From: Asterias rubens
Lineage: Eukaryota > Echinodermata > Asteroidea > Forcipulatida > Asteriidae
Direction of reading: 5' to 3'
DNA: 64,000 bases
NCBI RefSeq assembly: GCF_902459465.1
Contig: NC_047068.1
Coordinates: forward strand, 18,933,195 to 18,997,194
The position numbers were made by a program, and so were the translations under genes. The notes beneath the pieces were generated by a model that ran no database searches, had not been told where the DNA came from, and saw nothing but the letters and a program-made list of their open reading frames with translations. The stretch's first letter is position 1; each line of letters opens with the position of its first letter. This document shows positions 20,896 to 33,500 of the stretch, piece by piece.

Positions 20896-23800
20896 TTACT
20901 TGTAAGGGTTGGGGTAAGTAGGTCCTTGTGCTGCATATGGTGAAGCAGTAGGGTAACCAGTGGGTGCTGCTGGGTAGCCAGTAGATGCTGCTGGGTAGCC
21001 AGTAGATGCTGCTGGGTAGCCAGTAGATGCTGCTGGGTAACCAGTGGGTGCTGCTGGGTAACCAGTGGGTGCTGCTGGGTATCCACTGGGTGCGGCTGGG
21101 TATCCACTGGGTGCGGCTGGGTATCCAGAAGGTGCAGGGTGATAACCTGCGGGTGCTGCTGGGTATCCAGTAGCTACAGCTGTACAAACGTCAAAAAGAT
21201 ATAACAATAATTAGTAACCAAGCTTTCTTCAGCATACTGATTATCATCATCAAGTGGATTTACATGTGACAGCAAAAAAGCTTGGTAACCTTGGGTGCTG
21301 TATGCTGGGTTACCCGGTGCCGCTTGGTTACCATTGGGTGCTGCTAGGTAACCAATGGGTGCAGTGGGTATTCATTATAAGCCAGGGTAAACCTCTACTC
21401 TAGTTTGAAAGTTTCCTGTATCTGTATCTTGTACCATACAATCACCAATAGGGTTGTCCATTGTGTGGTCAGGATCAGGGTGTGGGGCAGTTCAATATTT
21501 GGGTTGGCCACTGAAACAAAAGCTTTCTTCAACGTCTTGGTGCTGTGTGCAGAGCGAATGTCAGGATGAAATCATTTACATTCAGGTGTAGTCTTGGGGT
21601 AAAGTGAATGATGATAACAATCTTTGTTTGTAGTGATGAATTTGTTAAGAAAGGGTCCGGATTGACAGGTTAAAACATGGCTAAATGAAGATATTTATTT
21701 GGTATTGGATGTTGTTTGGTGTAATACTGTGTGTCTCTTTGTAAAGTGTCATCAGTCTGAGTGTTGTCCTACAGCCTCATGTCTTCTCATGTCTTCACTC
21801 AACAATGTTTTAGGTCGTGTTCTTTCCTATTAATATACAACATGGTTTATAAATATTCATTCTGGATTTACCCCTACACGGATACGTGTTAGCACTGTAT
21901 AATGCTTTCCCGAGTTCAGTGAAAAAACTCACAGGCATATTACTTGGGTGGGATTTGAACCCAAGACCTTTGCAATTCTAGGGCAGTGACAAACCATGGT
22001 TTATCAAAATAAGCATGAGATTTGACAGATTCGCACTTACCCTGATAAGCAGGCGGGGGTCCAGTTGGAGGCGGAGCTACAGTACCAGTCGGATAGTGCA
22101 ATGGAGGAGTGGCAGGAACATGCTGTTTTGTTGTTGAAATAAGTAACCGAAAAAATTAATGATTTTCACAGGTTTCTTTTTGAGACAAATCAAGTAGCTT
22201 ATGACAGGCCTTGAATTTTGTCCTTGAAGGACATGGCAATTTCCCTCCCGTTAGGGGCACTTCTCTGAGGAAAATGTTAATTTGTAATAGAACTTTGCAA
22301 AGGGAATCACAACCAAGAGCACAGGGCACCACGGCAATTGCAATGGTTTTTTTTAGGCGTGTATGATCCTCAGGAGGTCACTTCTAATTACTAATTGGAC
22401 ATCATGGTCACTGAACCTTGGTCTTGAACTGGTCTTGAAGACCTTTTTATTGCAACGTCACAGCCAAGTATTTGCCAACTGAGGTTTGAAAACTATGGAA
22501 AAACGTAAATGCAAAAAAACCCAGATAGCTACTGCTTGTAACAGTTGCCCCCGAGGGTGTACACAACCCATAGAATCCCGTCACAGCGTGCCACAATTGT
22601 TTTGTTATACCTTGGTAACATCATGTTTCCTCTTCTTGAAGTTCTGTTGTCATCTTCAAACATTATTAAGACGGATTACATGTATGCATAGTTTAATAGG
22701 TGAGGAACAGTTGTTCAAATAAGAAACGGTTCTTCACAGTTCCCTCGAACCTACGGCAAATATAATTGTACTTACATGATGTACATTGTGTACAACCACG
22801 GTGCTTGGTGAATGATGAGGATAGTGTGGAGTAGGGTGACAGTGAGGGGCAGGGTGGTGGTGTTGATGACCTCTAGCATGGTGGAGGGCGTCCGCTCTAA
22901 ACCGTTCATGCTCTGCTTTGTGGTGGGCAGAATTGGCTTTCATCTGAGTAAAAACAAATAGTAAATAATATGAGTAAGATAAATCAATAAATAAATGCCA
23001 AGCTACTACACCCGTAACCTTTAAGGGTTTTGATATCTTTTGTAGATCAAGTTTTTGGCCATGACATGAATCCCCTACTCCCTGTTAATGAAGATGCTAG
23101 TGATACAATTTACCTGCAGTAAGTTCAGCCTCATTAGTCTTAAGGTTTTTTAGAACAAAAAAGTGAAAATCACAGAGCAATGTTTTCAGGATAGTCATGT
23201 TTTTATGTTGTTTGAGCGTGCCCCTCCCCCCCCCCCATTTGACACAAGTATGGAACTCAATGTTCCAAGGCATCTTGTATCAGAGCTGCCAAACTTTGCA
23301 TCTTGCAATCAGGGATATTTCAGTCAACAATCAAGGAGTTTTTGTTCAACAATCAGGGAGATATTTAGAGGGACCTTCTTTGAAATAGGGCAAAAAGTTT
23401 CCATAATCAGGGAGAATTTCACATCTGTTCATCAGAACGTCGCATGGAAGGATTGGTTTTTTTTCAGGAAACTTTCTGCTAAATCCGTCTGCACATCAAA
23501 TTACTGAGTATGTAAGTTTGATTTATCTGTAATTCAACCAATATGTAATGTTTGAAACGCAACCTCAGGCTATATGTACAGCAAGCTTGAAACACCCTTC
23601 ACTTGTTCCTTAACAAGGCATTGTGCCAGACATCATTTAAATCTTACTCTCAAATGACTTAAATCCCTTTGTCATGAAAATACTGTTGTTTTTCTTTGTC
23701 GCATCTGATTGTAGATGTAGTTATTGCCACGAAAGCTCATGCACATATTTTTTAATTACTATTTAGTTATTAAAGTGTCGTTAGTCATTAAAGTGATAGT

Positions 23801-23989
23801 TTATTTTCCCCTTTGTCATGTCGATGGTTGTTTTGAGAAATCTAATGAGTAATTTTAACCAACCAAGTTATATTTGTTGGTCTTACGATTTACCTCAAGA
23901 TTTGCAGCCCTTCCATAGTTACCATGAAGGGCTTGGTTCATGGCCTTGTTATGCAGACGAGCCTCATGCACTTCAGCTTTAGCTTCTCG
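20896..23989 (-). CDS. His/Pro-rich protein with C-terminal GYPAAP repeats (last four exons)
   Basis: Four exons join in one frame with GT-AG junctions: 23894-23989 (32 codons, REAKAEVHEARLHNKAMNQ...), 22776-22943 (56 codons, begins MKANSAHHKAEHERF, then a histidine/proline run), 22041-22122 (27 codons plus 1 nt, ...TVAPPPTGPPPAYQ) and 20896-21179 (2 nt plus 93 codons and stop, AVATGYPAAPAGYHPAPSG... ending GPTYPNPYK). That gives 209 residues; the N-terminus lies further right and was not found. The first two exons have an alanine/histidine/glutamate helix-like pattern; PPAY is a PPxY motif that could bind WW domains. The tail is about 12 copies of a seven-residue GYPAAPT-type unit, the style of low-complexity YP-rich segments seen in annexin A7/A11, galectin-3 and PEF proteins. 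I do not recognise the family. The repeat is open in all three frames, so frame choice rests on the exon phases. Confidence 0.7.
20935..21170. repeat. 21-bp coding minisatellite
   Basis: Units of the type GGTAACCAGTGGGTGCTGCT / GGTAGCCAGTAGATGCTGCT recur about 11 times within the last exon of the His/GYP-rich gene. Neighbouring units are more alike than distant ones (three adjacent AGTAGATGC units, two adjacent CACTGGGTGCGG units), which indicates local slippage or unequal exchange. Confidence 0.8.
21275..21370 (-). pseudogene. Relic copy of the GYP repeat exon inside the last intron
   Basis: On the minus strand the segment reads TAPIGYLAAPNGNQAAPG then NPAYSTQGYQ, a decayed version of the heptad array. 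There is no usable acceptor just upstream (only ATAATGA precedes it) and the donor-like sites are weak. It looks like a broken-off or duplicated part of the repeat exon. Confidence 0.5.
21890..21995 (-). repeat. tRNA-derived SINE fragment
   Basis: Same family as 7480-7600: CCGAGTTCAGTGAAAAAA followed by GGGTGGGATTTGAACCCA and CAATTCTAGGGCAGTG. Lies in an intron of the His/GYP-rich gene. Confidence 0.6.
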
Positions 23990-24041
23990 CTGGACAAGAA
24001 AAAATGAAACATAGGACATAATTATAATAATAATGTGACAT

Positions 24042-24245
24042 TGTGGCTGAGTGGTTTAGTTCCGGTGTCTAAGGCCGTGTCCGAATTGGCGACTTTGGCT
24101 ACAGCTACGGCTAGATCAGCGCGTCTGTCAGTGTTGAAGAATAGCAGACGCACGCGCCCTAGCCGTAGCTGTAGCCGAAGGCGCCAATTTGGACACGGCC
24201 TAAGTTAATACACTCTCAAGGCGGGTGTAGGTTCGAATCCCAGTA
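24042..24245 (+). repeat. tRNA-like SINE interrupted by a MITE
   Basis: The left part GTGGCTGAGTGGTTTAG is a class II tRNA-like A-box region and the right part GTGTAGGTTCGAATCCCAG is the B box. They are separated by the MITE at 24073-24200. Removing the insert and one TAA rejoins GTGTCTAAGTTAATACAC, a plausible anticodon stem-loop, so the parent was an intact tRNA-like repeat. Confidence 0.7.
24073..24200. mobile_element. 128-bp Harbinger-type MITE copy 2
   Basis: TAA at 24070-24072 and 24201-24203; ends GGCCGTGTCCGAATTGG and CCAATTTGGACACGGCC. Inner sequence (GCTACAGCTACGGCTAGATC, GTCAGTGTTGAAGAATAG) is the same as in the copy at 17962-18090. Confidence 0.88.
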
Positions 24246-27200
24246 ATTTATACTAAACATTAAGACCATGTTTTTACGCTTGTCCCCCCCCCCTACTTCT
24301 AGAAACTATAAGGCTCCCCCGTGAGCCTTATAGGGGTCTAATATTTTGGACCTCCATAACGCTATACGTTTTTAAAATCGGCGTTGATAGATGAAAGTTT
24401 TACGACTAGAAGTACCCCCCCCCCACCCCCGAATTGGTAAATGGCCTAGGTACCTTTAAATGAGGGCAGAGGTGGTTTTCGTGATCAAATAGGCTAGGCC
24501 TACAATAACATTACTATAATTTGGTGCGCTACTGCATGTGCTGTAGTCATAGTAGAGCAAGGAACAGTCCTTGTTGTTTGTTTGTTTGTTTAGATGATCT
24601 TCCCATCAAGGGAACTCGGCAAACTCCCACAAGGGGATATAAACACCAAGCTGGCAACAGCCAATCTCTCTCATAATACAAACATTGGTTTAATTTAACG
24701 TGTATGATTATGAATTGGACAAATCAAGAAATTGTGATTCAGTAACTACACGACAATATTTATTCTAGTCATTGTGAAAATCAGCGGTTAGCTGGGGGGG
24801 ATTCAAACTCACAACCTTGTGATGCAAGTCACCCCTCCAGTCTAACCACTTGACCATGGACAAAAGCTTGGTGGTCAACTGGTCATGTTGGTATTTCATT
24901 AACAAAAAGTATTGTTATTAAATGTATTAACCGGCATATAATGAAACAAAACAAAAAAGGTGTCATGGCAAAGGCAACAATAAAGAGTCAACTAAAAAAT
25001 AAAAATGACAAAGGAACAGAAGGACGAAAATGCGATAGAGGGCCAGCAGCACAACAAAGAAAAAGTTGAACCTAATTTTTAACGGCGGTAGAATTTATTA
25101 GTATTGGGCCATCCATATATTATTAACTGTGACCGGAACTCGGAAGGCCTTTGTTTCTAATGAATGCAGTGGCTATACAGAAAAAAATGCTTTATTCAAT
25201 TTCATGCCCTCCTTCTTCTTGCATTGCAAGCAATAAATTATTATGCATTTGGCCATGTTTGTTGTCAGTAGTCTGTCATGTCATACAGCCTAGTGGTAGT
25301 GCTGGCCTGCGTGTATGATGGATATGGATATCTGGGGCGGACATGGCGGAGGCCGGAGAGGACATTCATTTCATTTTCAATTCAACTTCTACCAATTTAT
25401 TCCTTTAAATTCATACCTTTAAAGCCCTGTTCTCCTGTCTTGCCAAATTACCACCACATCCATGATGACCGTACATGCTTTCAACTTAATCACGAAATTA
25501 ACGGGTAAAATGTAGCTCGTTTCCTTGATGAGTAGCAAAATCAACACTGCTATCGCTTTAGCATGCATGCATATCCATGCGCGTACACTTACGTTTTTAT
25601 GGACGTATGGGGGGGTTTCCGATGACGTGTGGTGCTAAAAATAAATGTCAATACGCCGTGAGTTTGACGTCATACTATGTATACGGCATAACGGAGTCTC
25701 CAAAGAGGAAAACAAAACAGTGTACGAGTGACTGTGTATCTTTCGAAATAGATCTATCCCCACATTTTTTTTAACAATTATGAGAAAATAGAATATGTGA
25801 TGTTTTTTTCTTTGTCATGCCATATTTTGATTGAAAAACTTTTCCAGTTATGGTTCGTGCAAATTCCTCCAGGGTGCAATTATGATTTAAATTATGCACA
25901 GACACTAACACGAAAAGAAAGGAAAAAAGCAGAATGAACTGGACCCCCCCCCCCCCCACCATCAAAACAGGCTGGGACCTTTAAGTAGCTTAAAGCTCCG
26001 GAGGACAAGTATTGATGAATACCCAAATCGTCCTCATCACAGTTTATGAAAATGAAAGCACTCTATCAAGATACATCAACAATGAACAGGACATCAAACT
26101 CATAAACCAAACTTTTTTTCTAAAATCAAAACACACTAATACTCTCAACTGTTACTTAATATTTTATTTTATTTCAAATCAAAGCTGATTGGATCCCATT
26201 TTCAGATAGCAGCACAAAATAATGTCTAATTTATAGAAATAGAAAACATACATTATTGGGATACTTTATTGACAATATTTATATCAATAACGTATTTCAG
26301 GTATGATCAAGCAAATTAAAAAATAGCAAATTAATATTTACACAAGAAAATTAAAGAGTACTTTTTGTTTGATAAGAATGACATAAATTCTAGATTTTGT
26401 GAGGTACGCAGAAGTACAATGTAGGCCCTACAACATTGGATTCGCTTGTAGTTGTTGTCGATGCGAAATGTTTTCTACTTTCATCCACCCACCCTCTTAA
26501 AAAGAAACTATCCCTTAAATTATAGTCTTCTAAGAAAAAATGCCTTCCAGCAAGCTGTGCGTTAATGAAGTATGAAAATATAACCAAAAACACCCTTTTC
26601 AGAATTGTTTTCTTAATAAATGTAATAGGCCTACCGTTAATTTACAAACAACCAGTTGTACCGATTTGATGTCTCTTTTTTTCAAGGCACTGTTCGTAGT
26701 GCCATTAAAATATTACCAAATGGTACCTTCCCTTTAAACATAGGGAATTTTCGACTTCAAGGTTTAGCTTTGGCTCCAGCTTGGGTACCGTCTATTTGAA
26801 GTCCATGAAAGTATATGGAGCCTGCAACCAGAGCAACAGCTAAAGCTGTGATTTCACAAGGGCCTTTAGAGGAGTTGTCTACTCTTTACTTTTCCAGAAC
26901 TTTATACAAGTACATGTACTAAAAGGCAGTAATAATAAACAATTGTTGAGTTACACAATCAGCCCATCAACATGGGTGGTAAATAACAAAATTACAACTT
27001 TTAAATTTAAGAATCATGATTTGCATTGGCTTTTTCCTCCCCGGTCCTTAATTTGGGAGGGGCCGATTTGCTAATTAGAGATAAACATTTGCGTCGAACT
27101 GAAGTGTAAAAACACCTAAAAATAATTTCTAAATAAAAATTACTCTCATAAAACAAAGTAGGAAGTAACTATTACCAGTAAATGCTGCTCATCTTCAGGA

Positions 27201-27398
27201 GAATACTAACATAAATACTGTTTGATACAATAAAAGCTCTTGTCTACAGACCAAACTCTTTTCCCAACAGAGGTTTATACATTGTACATATACATGGTTG
27301 TACCAACAATCTTTCTTGGAATAGGTACTTTCTTTTATCCATCCACACTATGCAATTGCAAAGCTTCAACCACTATAAATCACCTATAAAAAGTTTTC
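24246..27398. other. No exon recognised; repeats and low complexity
   Basis: Holds poly-C tracts (24285, 24415, 25946), a dispersed segment GGGAACTCGGCAAACTCCCAC (24610), a SINE-like B-box segment near 24810, and a perfect TGACGTCA (CRE type) at about 25660. A minus-strand donor-like AAAAAC/GTAAGTGT lies at about 25590, which could close a first non-coding exon of the His/GYP-rich gene, but the missing coding exon(s) between there and 23989 were not found. Confidence 0.35.
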
Positions 27399-27725
27399 TT
27401 AAAAGGGACTGGATATGTTTGGTAATTACCTCTAAACTTGCATAAATAGCATAAATACTAACTTGGTAACAGAGAGCTGTTGATAGCATAGAGATTGTGA
27501 GAATTGATTCTTTTTGAGAAAGAGGTAATTTCTCACTTTTTTGATGGCGTCTGAAGAAAGCACTTATATGTGCCACAAGGGTGTCTTTTCTTCATTATTT
27601 TCTTGCAACTTTGATGGCCAATTGATACCAAATATTCACAGATTTGTTATTTTGTGCATGTGTTATGATACACCAAGTGAGAATACTGGTCTTTGACAAT
27701 TACCAAACGTGTCCGGTGCCTTTAA
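27399..27725. mobile_element. TTAA-flanked MITE, family G copy 1
   Basis: TTAA at both ends; left end AAGGGACTGG...GGTAATTACC, right end GGTCTTTGACAATTACC then GTGTCCGGTGCCTTTAA. Internal AGAGAGCTGTTGATAGCATA and CACAAGGGTGTC..TTC are shared with the other family G copies at 28243, 45741 and 53959. Confidence 0.75.
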
Positions 27726-28242
27726 CAGTTATGTGGTGTTCAAGATTTGCCACAACAAAGCATGTAGTCTTTTAAAGTAACAGAGGTGTAAACTTAACTA
27801 ACAGATGATCCCAGAAAAGTAAAATGTTTCCAAAAATGATCTATGAACTTGCTGCAAAATTCAAGATAATTATGAAAATTATGATGGTTTATGAATAACC
27901 ATTGATCTACAACCAAGTGTTTGCAGACTCCATTTTGGAAAACAAAACCTGATCCTAAACCAACTAAAATTTAACGAGTTAAAAAGTAAAGCAAAAAATG
28001 GCAGAGTGTAAATTAACGTGTATTTTTTTAATCACTTGAATTGTATCCTTATATTTATTGTTTAATGCAGCACATCTAACACAGGGAATACCAGAAATAC
28101 TTTATTCTTGTAATGGCAACATATTTTTTGGTACAAATTCACTTATACAAAGTAGACTAGTCGGATGTTGCATTTCGTTTGAAATCCCCACATATATTCC
28201 ATCAAAAGTGTATCTTTCCCTTATTACTTGATTCATTTGTTA
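27726..28242. other. Non-coding, nothing recognised
   Basis: AT-rich sequence without a recognisable gene or repeat boundary. Confidence 0.5.
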
Positions 28243-28640
28243 TTAAAGGCAGTGGACACTATTGGAAATAACTCAAAATAATTTTTAGCATAAAAACCTA
28301 CTTGGTAACAAGCAATGGAGAGCTGTTTATAGTATAAAACATTTCATGAAACGGCTCCCTCTGAGGTAACGTCGATTTCGCGAAAGAAGTAATTTTCCAC
28401 GAATTTGATTTCAAGACCTCAGATTTAGATTTTGAGGTCTTGAAATAAAGCATCTGATAGCACACAACTTCGTGTAAACAAGGGTGTTTTTTCTTTCATT
28501 ATTATCTTGCAACTTCAACGACCAATTGAGCTCAAACTTTCACAGTTTTGTTATTTTATGCATATGTTGAGATACACCAGGTAGAAGACTGGTCTCTGTT
28601 GACACTACTGGTCTTTGACAATTACCACTAGTGTTTAGTG
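28243..28640. mobile_element. TTAA-flanked MITE, family G copy 2
   Basis: Left end TTAAAGGCAGTGGACACTATTGG, internal GAGAGCTGTTTATAGTATAAAAC, CAAGACCTCAGATTTAGA with its complement (fold-back centre), and right end GGTCTTTGACAATTACCACTAGTGTTTA, where the last bases and right TTAA are decayed. Confidence 0.8.
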
Positions 28641-29104
28641 TATTCAAACATCACTCATTATTTGTCAGCAAAACTTAATTGAAAGTGATATGTTCTGGCT
28701 TGGAAGTTTCAAAACCAAGTGCAGTTTGGCAGAATTCAAACACCAAATGATGCACATGTCCACTACAATTCACTACATTGGTACATATTCAATGTAGAGT
28801 ACATATACACAATATATAATAAAATACAAGAACTCTATTCTGTAGGTTTCAAAAAATAATATACTCAATATTATAACTACTTGTGTAAATGCTGCATAAG
28901 ACCAGCGTATAAACCTTTACTTCATGTAATGCTTTGTAAGTTAATATTATAATGGTAAATCACTTTTTACGTTCATTTGGGAACTCATTATTTTTAGTTG
29001 TTGTTCTTGCAAGAATGGGAAATCATACCTTTAAAATACCACCACTGCAAAGTTTGTCCAATTAGGTCAAAAACACAAATCAAATATCTACTCTTATGAA
29101 TAAA

Positions 29105-29755
29105 ATAATCATGCAATGAATGAAATATTTATTCAATAAATCAATATTTATTCAGTGAATGAAAGATTCATTCCATGAAACAAATATTCATTCCAAACAT
29201 CAGATTCATTCATTGAATCAAATATTCACTCCATGAATTAAATATTCATTCCATGAATTAAATATTCATTTCATAACTCAAATATTCATGGAATAAATTA
29301 AATATATATTCCATGAATTAAGTATTTAAGGAATGAATCAAATATTTTTTTCATGAATGAAATATTTATTCCATAAATCAAATATTTATTCAATGAATGA
29401 ATTATTTATTCCATGAATCAAATATTCATTCCATGAATCAAATATTCATTCCATGAATCAAATATTCATTCCATGAATCAATTATTTATTCCATGAATCA
29501 AATATTCATTTCATGAGTCAAATATTCATTTCATGAATCAAATATTCATTCCATGAATCAAATATTCATTCCATGAATCAAATATTCATTCCATGAATCA
29601 AATATTCATTCCTTTAATCAAATATTCATTCAATGATTTGAACATTTATACCATAAATGAAATCTACATTCCATAAATGAAATATACATTCCATGAATTA
29701 AATTAAATATTCACTCAACAAATCAAATATCCATGGAATGAATGAAATATTCATG
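29105..29755. repeat. 20-bp AT-rich satellite, about 30 copies
   Basis: Unit AAATATTCATTCCATGAATC in tandem. The central units (29400-29600) are nearly identical; the outer ones decay. Each unit contains the short inverted pair ATTCAT/ATGAAT, so the array is hairpin-rich. It sits downstream of the SLC25A10 gene and upstream of nothing coding. Confidence 0.9.
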
Positions 29756-30019
29756 TGACATTCCACAAATCCAATCTCTTCCATCAATCAAACATCAAAA
29801 TAAGTATTTCTGTCCATTTTATTACCGACATAATAATACCAAGTTAAATTGTTCTACTCATGGACATTATTCAAAGACCACATGCAAAGATAAATTGTGC
29901 AACTCCAGAAATGGGATCATCACTAAATAAAACACATCTCTCTGCAATTCTTCAAAAACAGTTTTGCGTTATACTAGTTTCTATAAACCGGTATCGCTCA
30001 ACTGTATAATGGGTACATG

Positions 30020-30430
30020 CAGGCACATGGGATTAAAGCACATTGGTTCAAACACATGCAGATTCCCGCTAGCTACCTAAGTAGTAAAACTCTTCCTGTT
30101 CAAAGGGACTTTACTTCTGTACTCACACTGACTCAATTAGAAGTCAGGGTCGTAAAACTCATACTCATTCTTTCAAAATTTACCCAGTCAGTTTCCCTTG
30201 TGGTTTCCCTGGCTGCCACTTCCCAGGTTGTATCTTTATTTTGGTGGGATCCCTGGCTGCACGGCATTTATGATTGTACGACTTCAGACTGGCTCCCCCG
30301 AACAAAGATATTGACAAAAATAGGGAGACTGCCAGCATAGGGCTAGATAGCTCAGTTGGTAGAGTGCCGACACAATAATCCGGAGGTCGTTGGTTCGAGT
30401 CCCACTAAAGTAAATTTTTCTTTGTTCAAC
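30020..30430 (+). repeat. tRNA-like SINE with 5' leader
   Basis: A tRNA-like core starts GGGCTAGATAGCTCAGTTGG at 30340 (A box) and holds GGTCGTTGGTTCGAGTCCCAC (B box), then AAAG and TTTCTTTGTTCAACCCCAAA. The leader CCCCCGAACAAAGATATTGAC and the segment ACCCAGTCAGTTTCCCTTG also occur in the inverted SINE pair at 61020-61335. The anticodon-arm pairing is broken, so it is not a working tRNA gene. Confidence 0.75.
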
Positions 30431-30549
30431 CCCAAACTCATTCTTTCATGTAGCTTTTTTGATCGAAGTATCTGCTTCCTTGTGGCTAATTGACCAGCTA
30501 GTATAAAAACAAACACCATACCCCGATATGGGTTGATTTATACACAATA

Positions 30550-33500
30550 CTACCTTTTATTCTTATCGTAACTTTCAAACCCAAATTTCATACGGAGTTG
30601 TTCAAAGAACATGAAGGTGAGGATAGTCTGTGGTGCGAGACGAACGAAAGCCGGAACAAACCCTTTGTAGAACCCTAGAGGGCCAACTTTGGCAGTCTGC
30701 CAGACACAGTCCAAAATGTTCTGTGGGGAAATCACAAAAGGGCAACAAATTCAATTCAATTCATACTCACATTCATTTCCATACTTCATAAAAACAGTAC
30801 AAAGCCATAACAATAATTTATGAAGACGTAACCAATAAATAAAGCTCTTTTACAATGCAGAGAATATATCTATAATAACCAGAGGCATCATCTAGAAGCC
30901 GAGGCTTGTGGTGAGATGCCTGCAGCAGATTTCATGAAACGCAAGGATCAATCCTAACTCGAGTTAGGACGTCCTAACTTAGGATGGGTTTAATGCGTCC
31001 TACATATTTGGATATGGAACTGAACTTGTCCTAAGTCCTAAGATTAATCCTAAGTTAGGAAGAGTTTGGTGAAATCAACGGCTGAGGAAAGACAAACAAA
31101 CCATAAACAGGAACAAAAAAGTACGGACAGACAAAGAACAAAGACAGAAATGATGAAGGTAACAATTCATTTACATTAGAAGTCTGAGTGATGATCCCCA
31201 GTTTGCTTGAACTACAAATCACAGTGAAAACCTAGAATTCACAGTCTTGGTATACCATGATAGTCAGTGACAGGTTTTGGCTGTGATTATGTTTCTTTTA
31301 ATACCTTCCTAGGCTGGTTCATACAGTCAATCAGTCATTGTTAGTGCATGACAGTTTATAGGTGCGTTTGATTAGCTTCCCTGTGTGTGCTGAGGATCTA
31401 TACTTGTGGTAGCCACGAAATGAGGCTAACGGTGTGTTTGCTTGTCACTCTGGGAAAATTAAGGTCAAAGGTTGTTGTGTATAACGTCGTCTTTGTACAC
31501 AGACAGCTCCATCGTCTACTGAGTTGGAGTGTCCAAGTCTGTGACGACACAATTTAATTACTTTGCGCAGAGTCACCAACTGTTTGATATTCAGGAAATA
31601 CAATTCCTTTCTAATGGCCATAATTGTTTTATAGACAATTTATCTGTGTATTAATTTATACAAAGTACTTGATATGCCTGCGCCGGACACTATGTCATTA
31701 CACCTGGGCATCCACCAGAAACCCGCTCGCGAGCTGGGTCTGTGGTGGCTGACACCAGGGCAGACATGAGTATCGCATGATGGCTAATCAAACGCTCTCA
31801 TGTAAGTTTTACTTGGATGTGTATCTAACCGAACGCACCCATAGATAGTTCTTACAATGCTGGCTTATACAGACAATCATAGTCATTTTAAGTCAGTGAC
31901 AGTTATTGACAGTGGTTACAATGCTTACCTTATACTGGCCTGCTGGTGCGTTCATCAGCCTTGTCTTTAATACATCCATGGGCTGGGTCATACCAGTTGC
32001 ACAAAAACCCTGTTGAGAGTTATGAGAAGATGAGATAAGAAAGTGCGAAGCAAAATACTTTTATATAGGATTTGAGGTTGTGGTAACACCATGTGTGTAT
32101 AGCACTTGCCAGGTAGAGTTTTGTTCTTAGAGAACTGTCTTGTCTTCATTCTACTACCACGGAGTAGATTTATCGGACTTATCAGTTCTGAAAAGCACTG
32201 TCCAGCTTTTTTAACTACTACCCGGGCGGAAAGTATAAAAAGTTGCCAGGGACTACTATTTTAGCTTTACGGATCGTAATTAACTGCACTACCGTGGATT
32301 CAGTTTTTAAATTGGTCTCTAAAATACTTTTATACTACAAACCCCTTGACCGTGTGCAGGCTTTTCATTTAGTGTAGCATTTAACCCTTTTAAGGCAATA
32401 ACGGCCACAAGCCGCTTGTACCAAATTGCCCAAAGTGGCTGCAAACAGCTGCAAGATTTAACCTACATCCACTTACACAAAGAGGTCAAAGTAATGGTCA
32501 TGTCAAAACATGAAACTTTCCAATCTTTCCTTCATTAACATAGCATGCAAGTTTCTAAAATTGAAACAAATTTTCAGAAATGAATGGTCTCTAAAGGGTA
32601 ATGATGCAAGAGAAAGGGTTCTATTTGCAACCCTATAATAAAATACCACTATTGATGAATAAAACCCAACTTGTTTTCCGGATAAATTTGTAGTTTCTTC
32701 TTATAGATGATTGCATGAATACTCACCGCCATGAAGCTTGAAGTAAAATGAGTAAACATGTTGTCCGAGAACATCCCTGTGCTTATTAGAATCTGCTTGA
32801 ACTGATCGTACAGCGACAGCTGTGAAACAAACAAGACACACAAAATATTAACATCTATTTTAACTATGCTGTCTGGGTTTTATTTTACATTTCTGGCATT
32901 GGTCGAAAGTTGGTAAAATTTGATGTCCTGCATGGAATACAGTATGCTGTAGAATACAGTATGACAAAATATTAATGACTATTTTAACTATGCTGTCTGG
33001 GTTTTATTTTTCATTTCTGGCATTGATCGAAAGACGGCAAAATTTGATGTCCTGCATGGAATACAGTATGCTGCAGAATACAGTATGACACAAACTATGG
33101 CACAGAATAACAACAATGTACAACACAAAATACTGTAAACACTACATCATTGGCCTGAACCTCTGACGTCACACTCCAAGGCTTGTGAACGTTCCCAGAT
33201 ACCAGTCTGACTGGATGTTTCCAGATGTACCTTTGACCATTTTTTAACACTACATGTACTTCTACTTCTACTTCGGTACTTGGCGTAGTCCTTCAGTCAG
33301 GATGTAAACGCCAAGGATACATGATGTACATGATGTACATAACATTATGCAGATGCTGCATGCAGACGATCCAAAGTACAAGCTGACATCATCATCATCT
33401 CGGACTAATCATAACACAGAGATATGGGGGTGCTTACATTCAGCATATTTATCCAATGAAATCATTGTGTCCAATGAAATCATTGATCCTGTGTCACCAG

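Noticed and set aside
25300-25365. Minus-strand ATG exon reading MSAPDIHIHHTRRPA as the start of the His/GYP-rich gene
   Set aside because: The start context is good, but the only donor nearby would give phase 1 while the next exon needs phase 0.
30340-30412. Functional tRNA gene
   Set aside because: A and B boxes are present but the anticodon stem is broken and the same unit recurs as a SINE.
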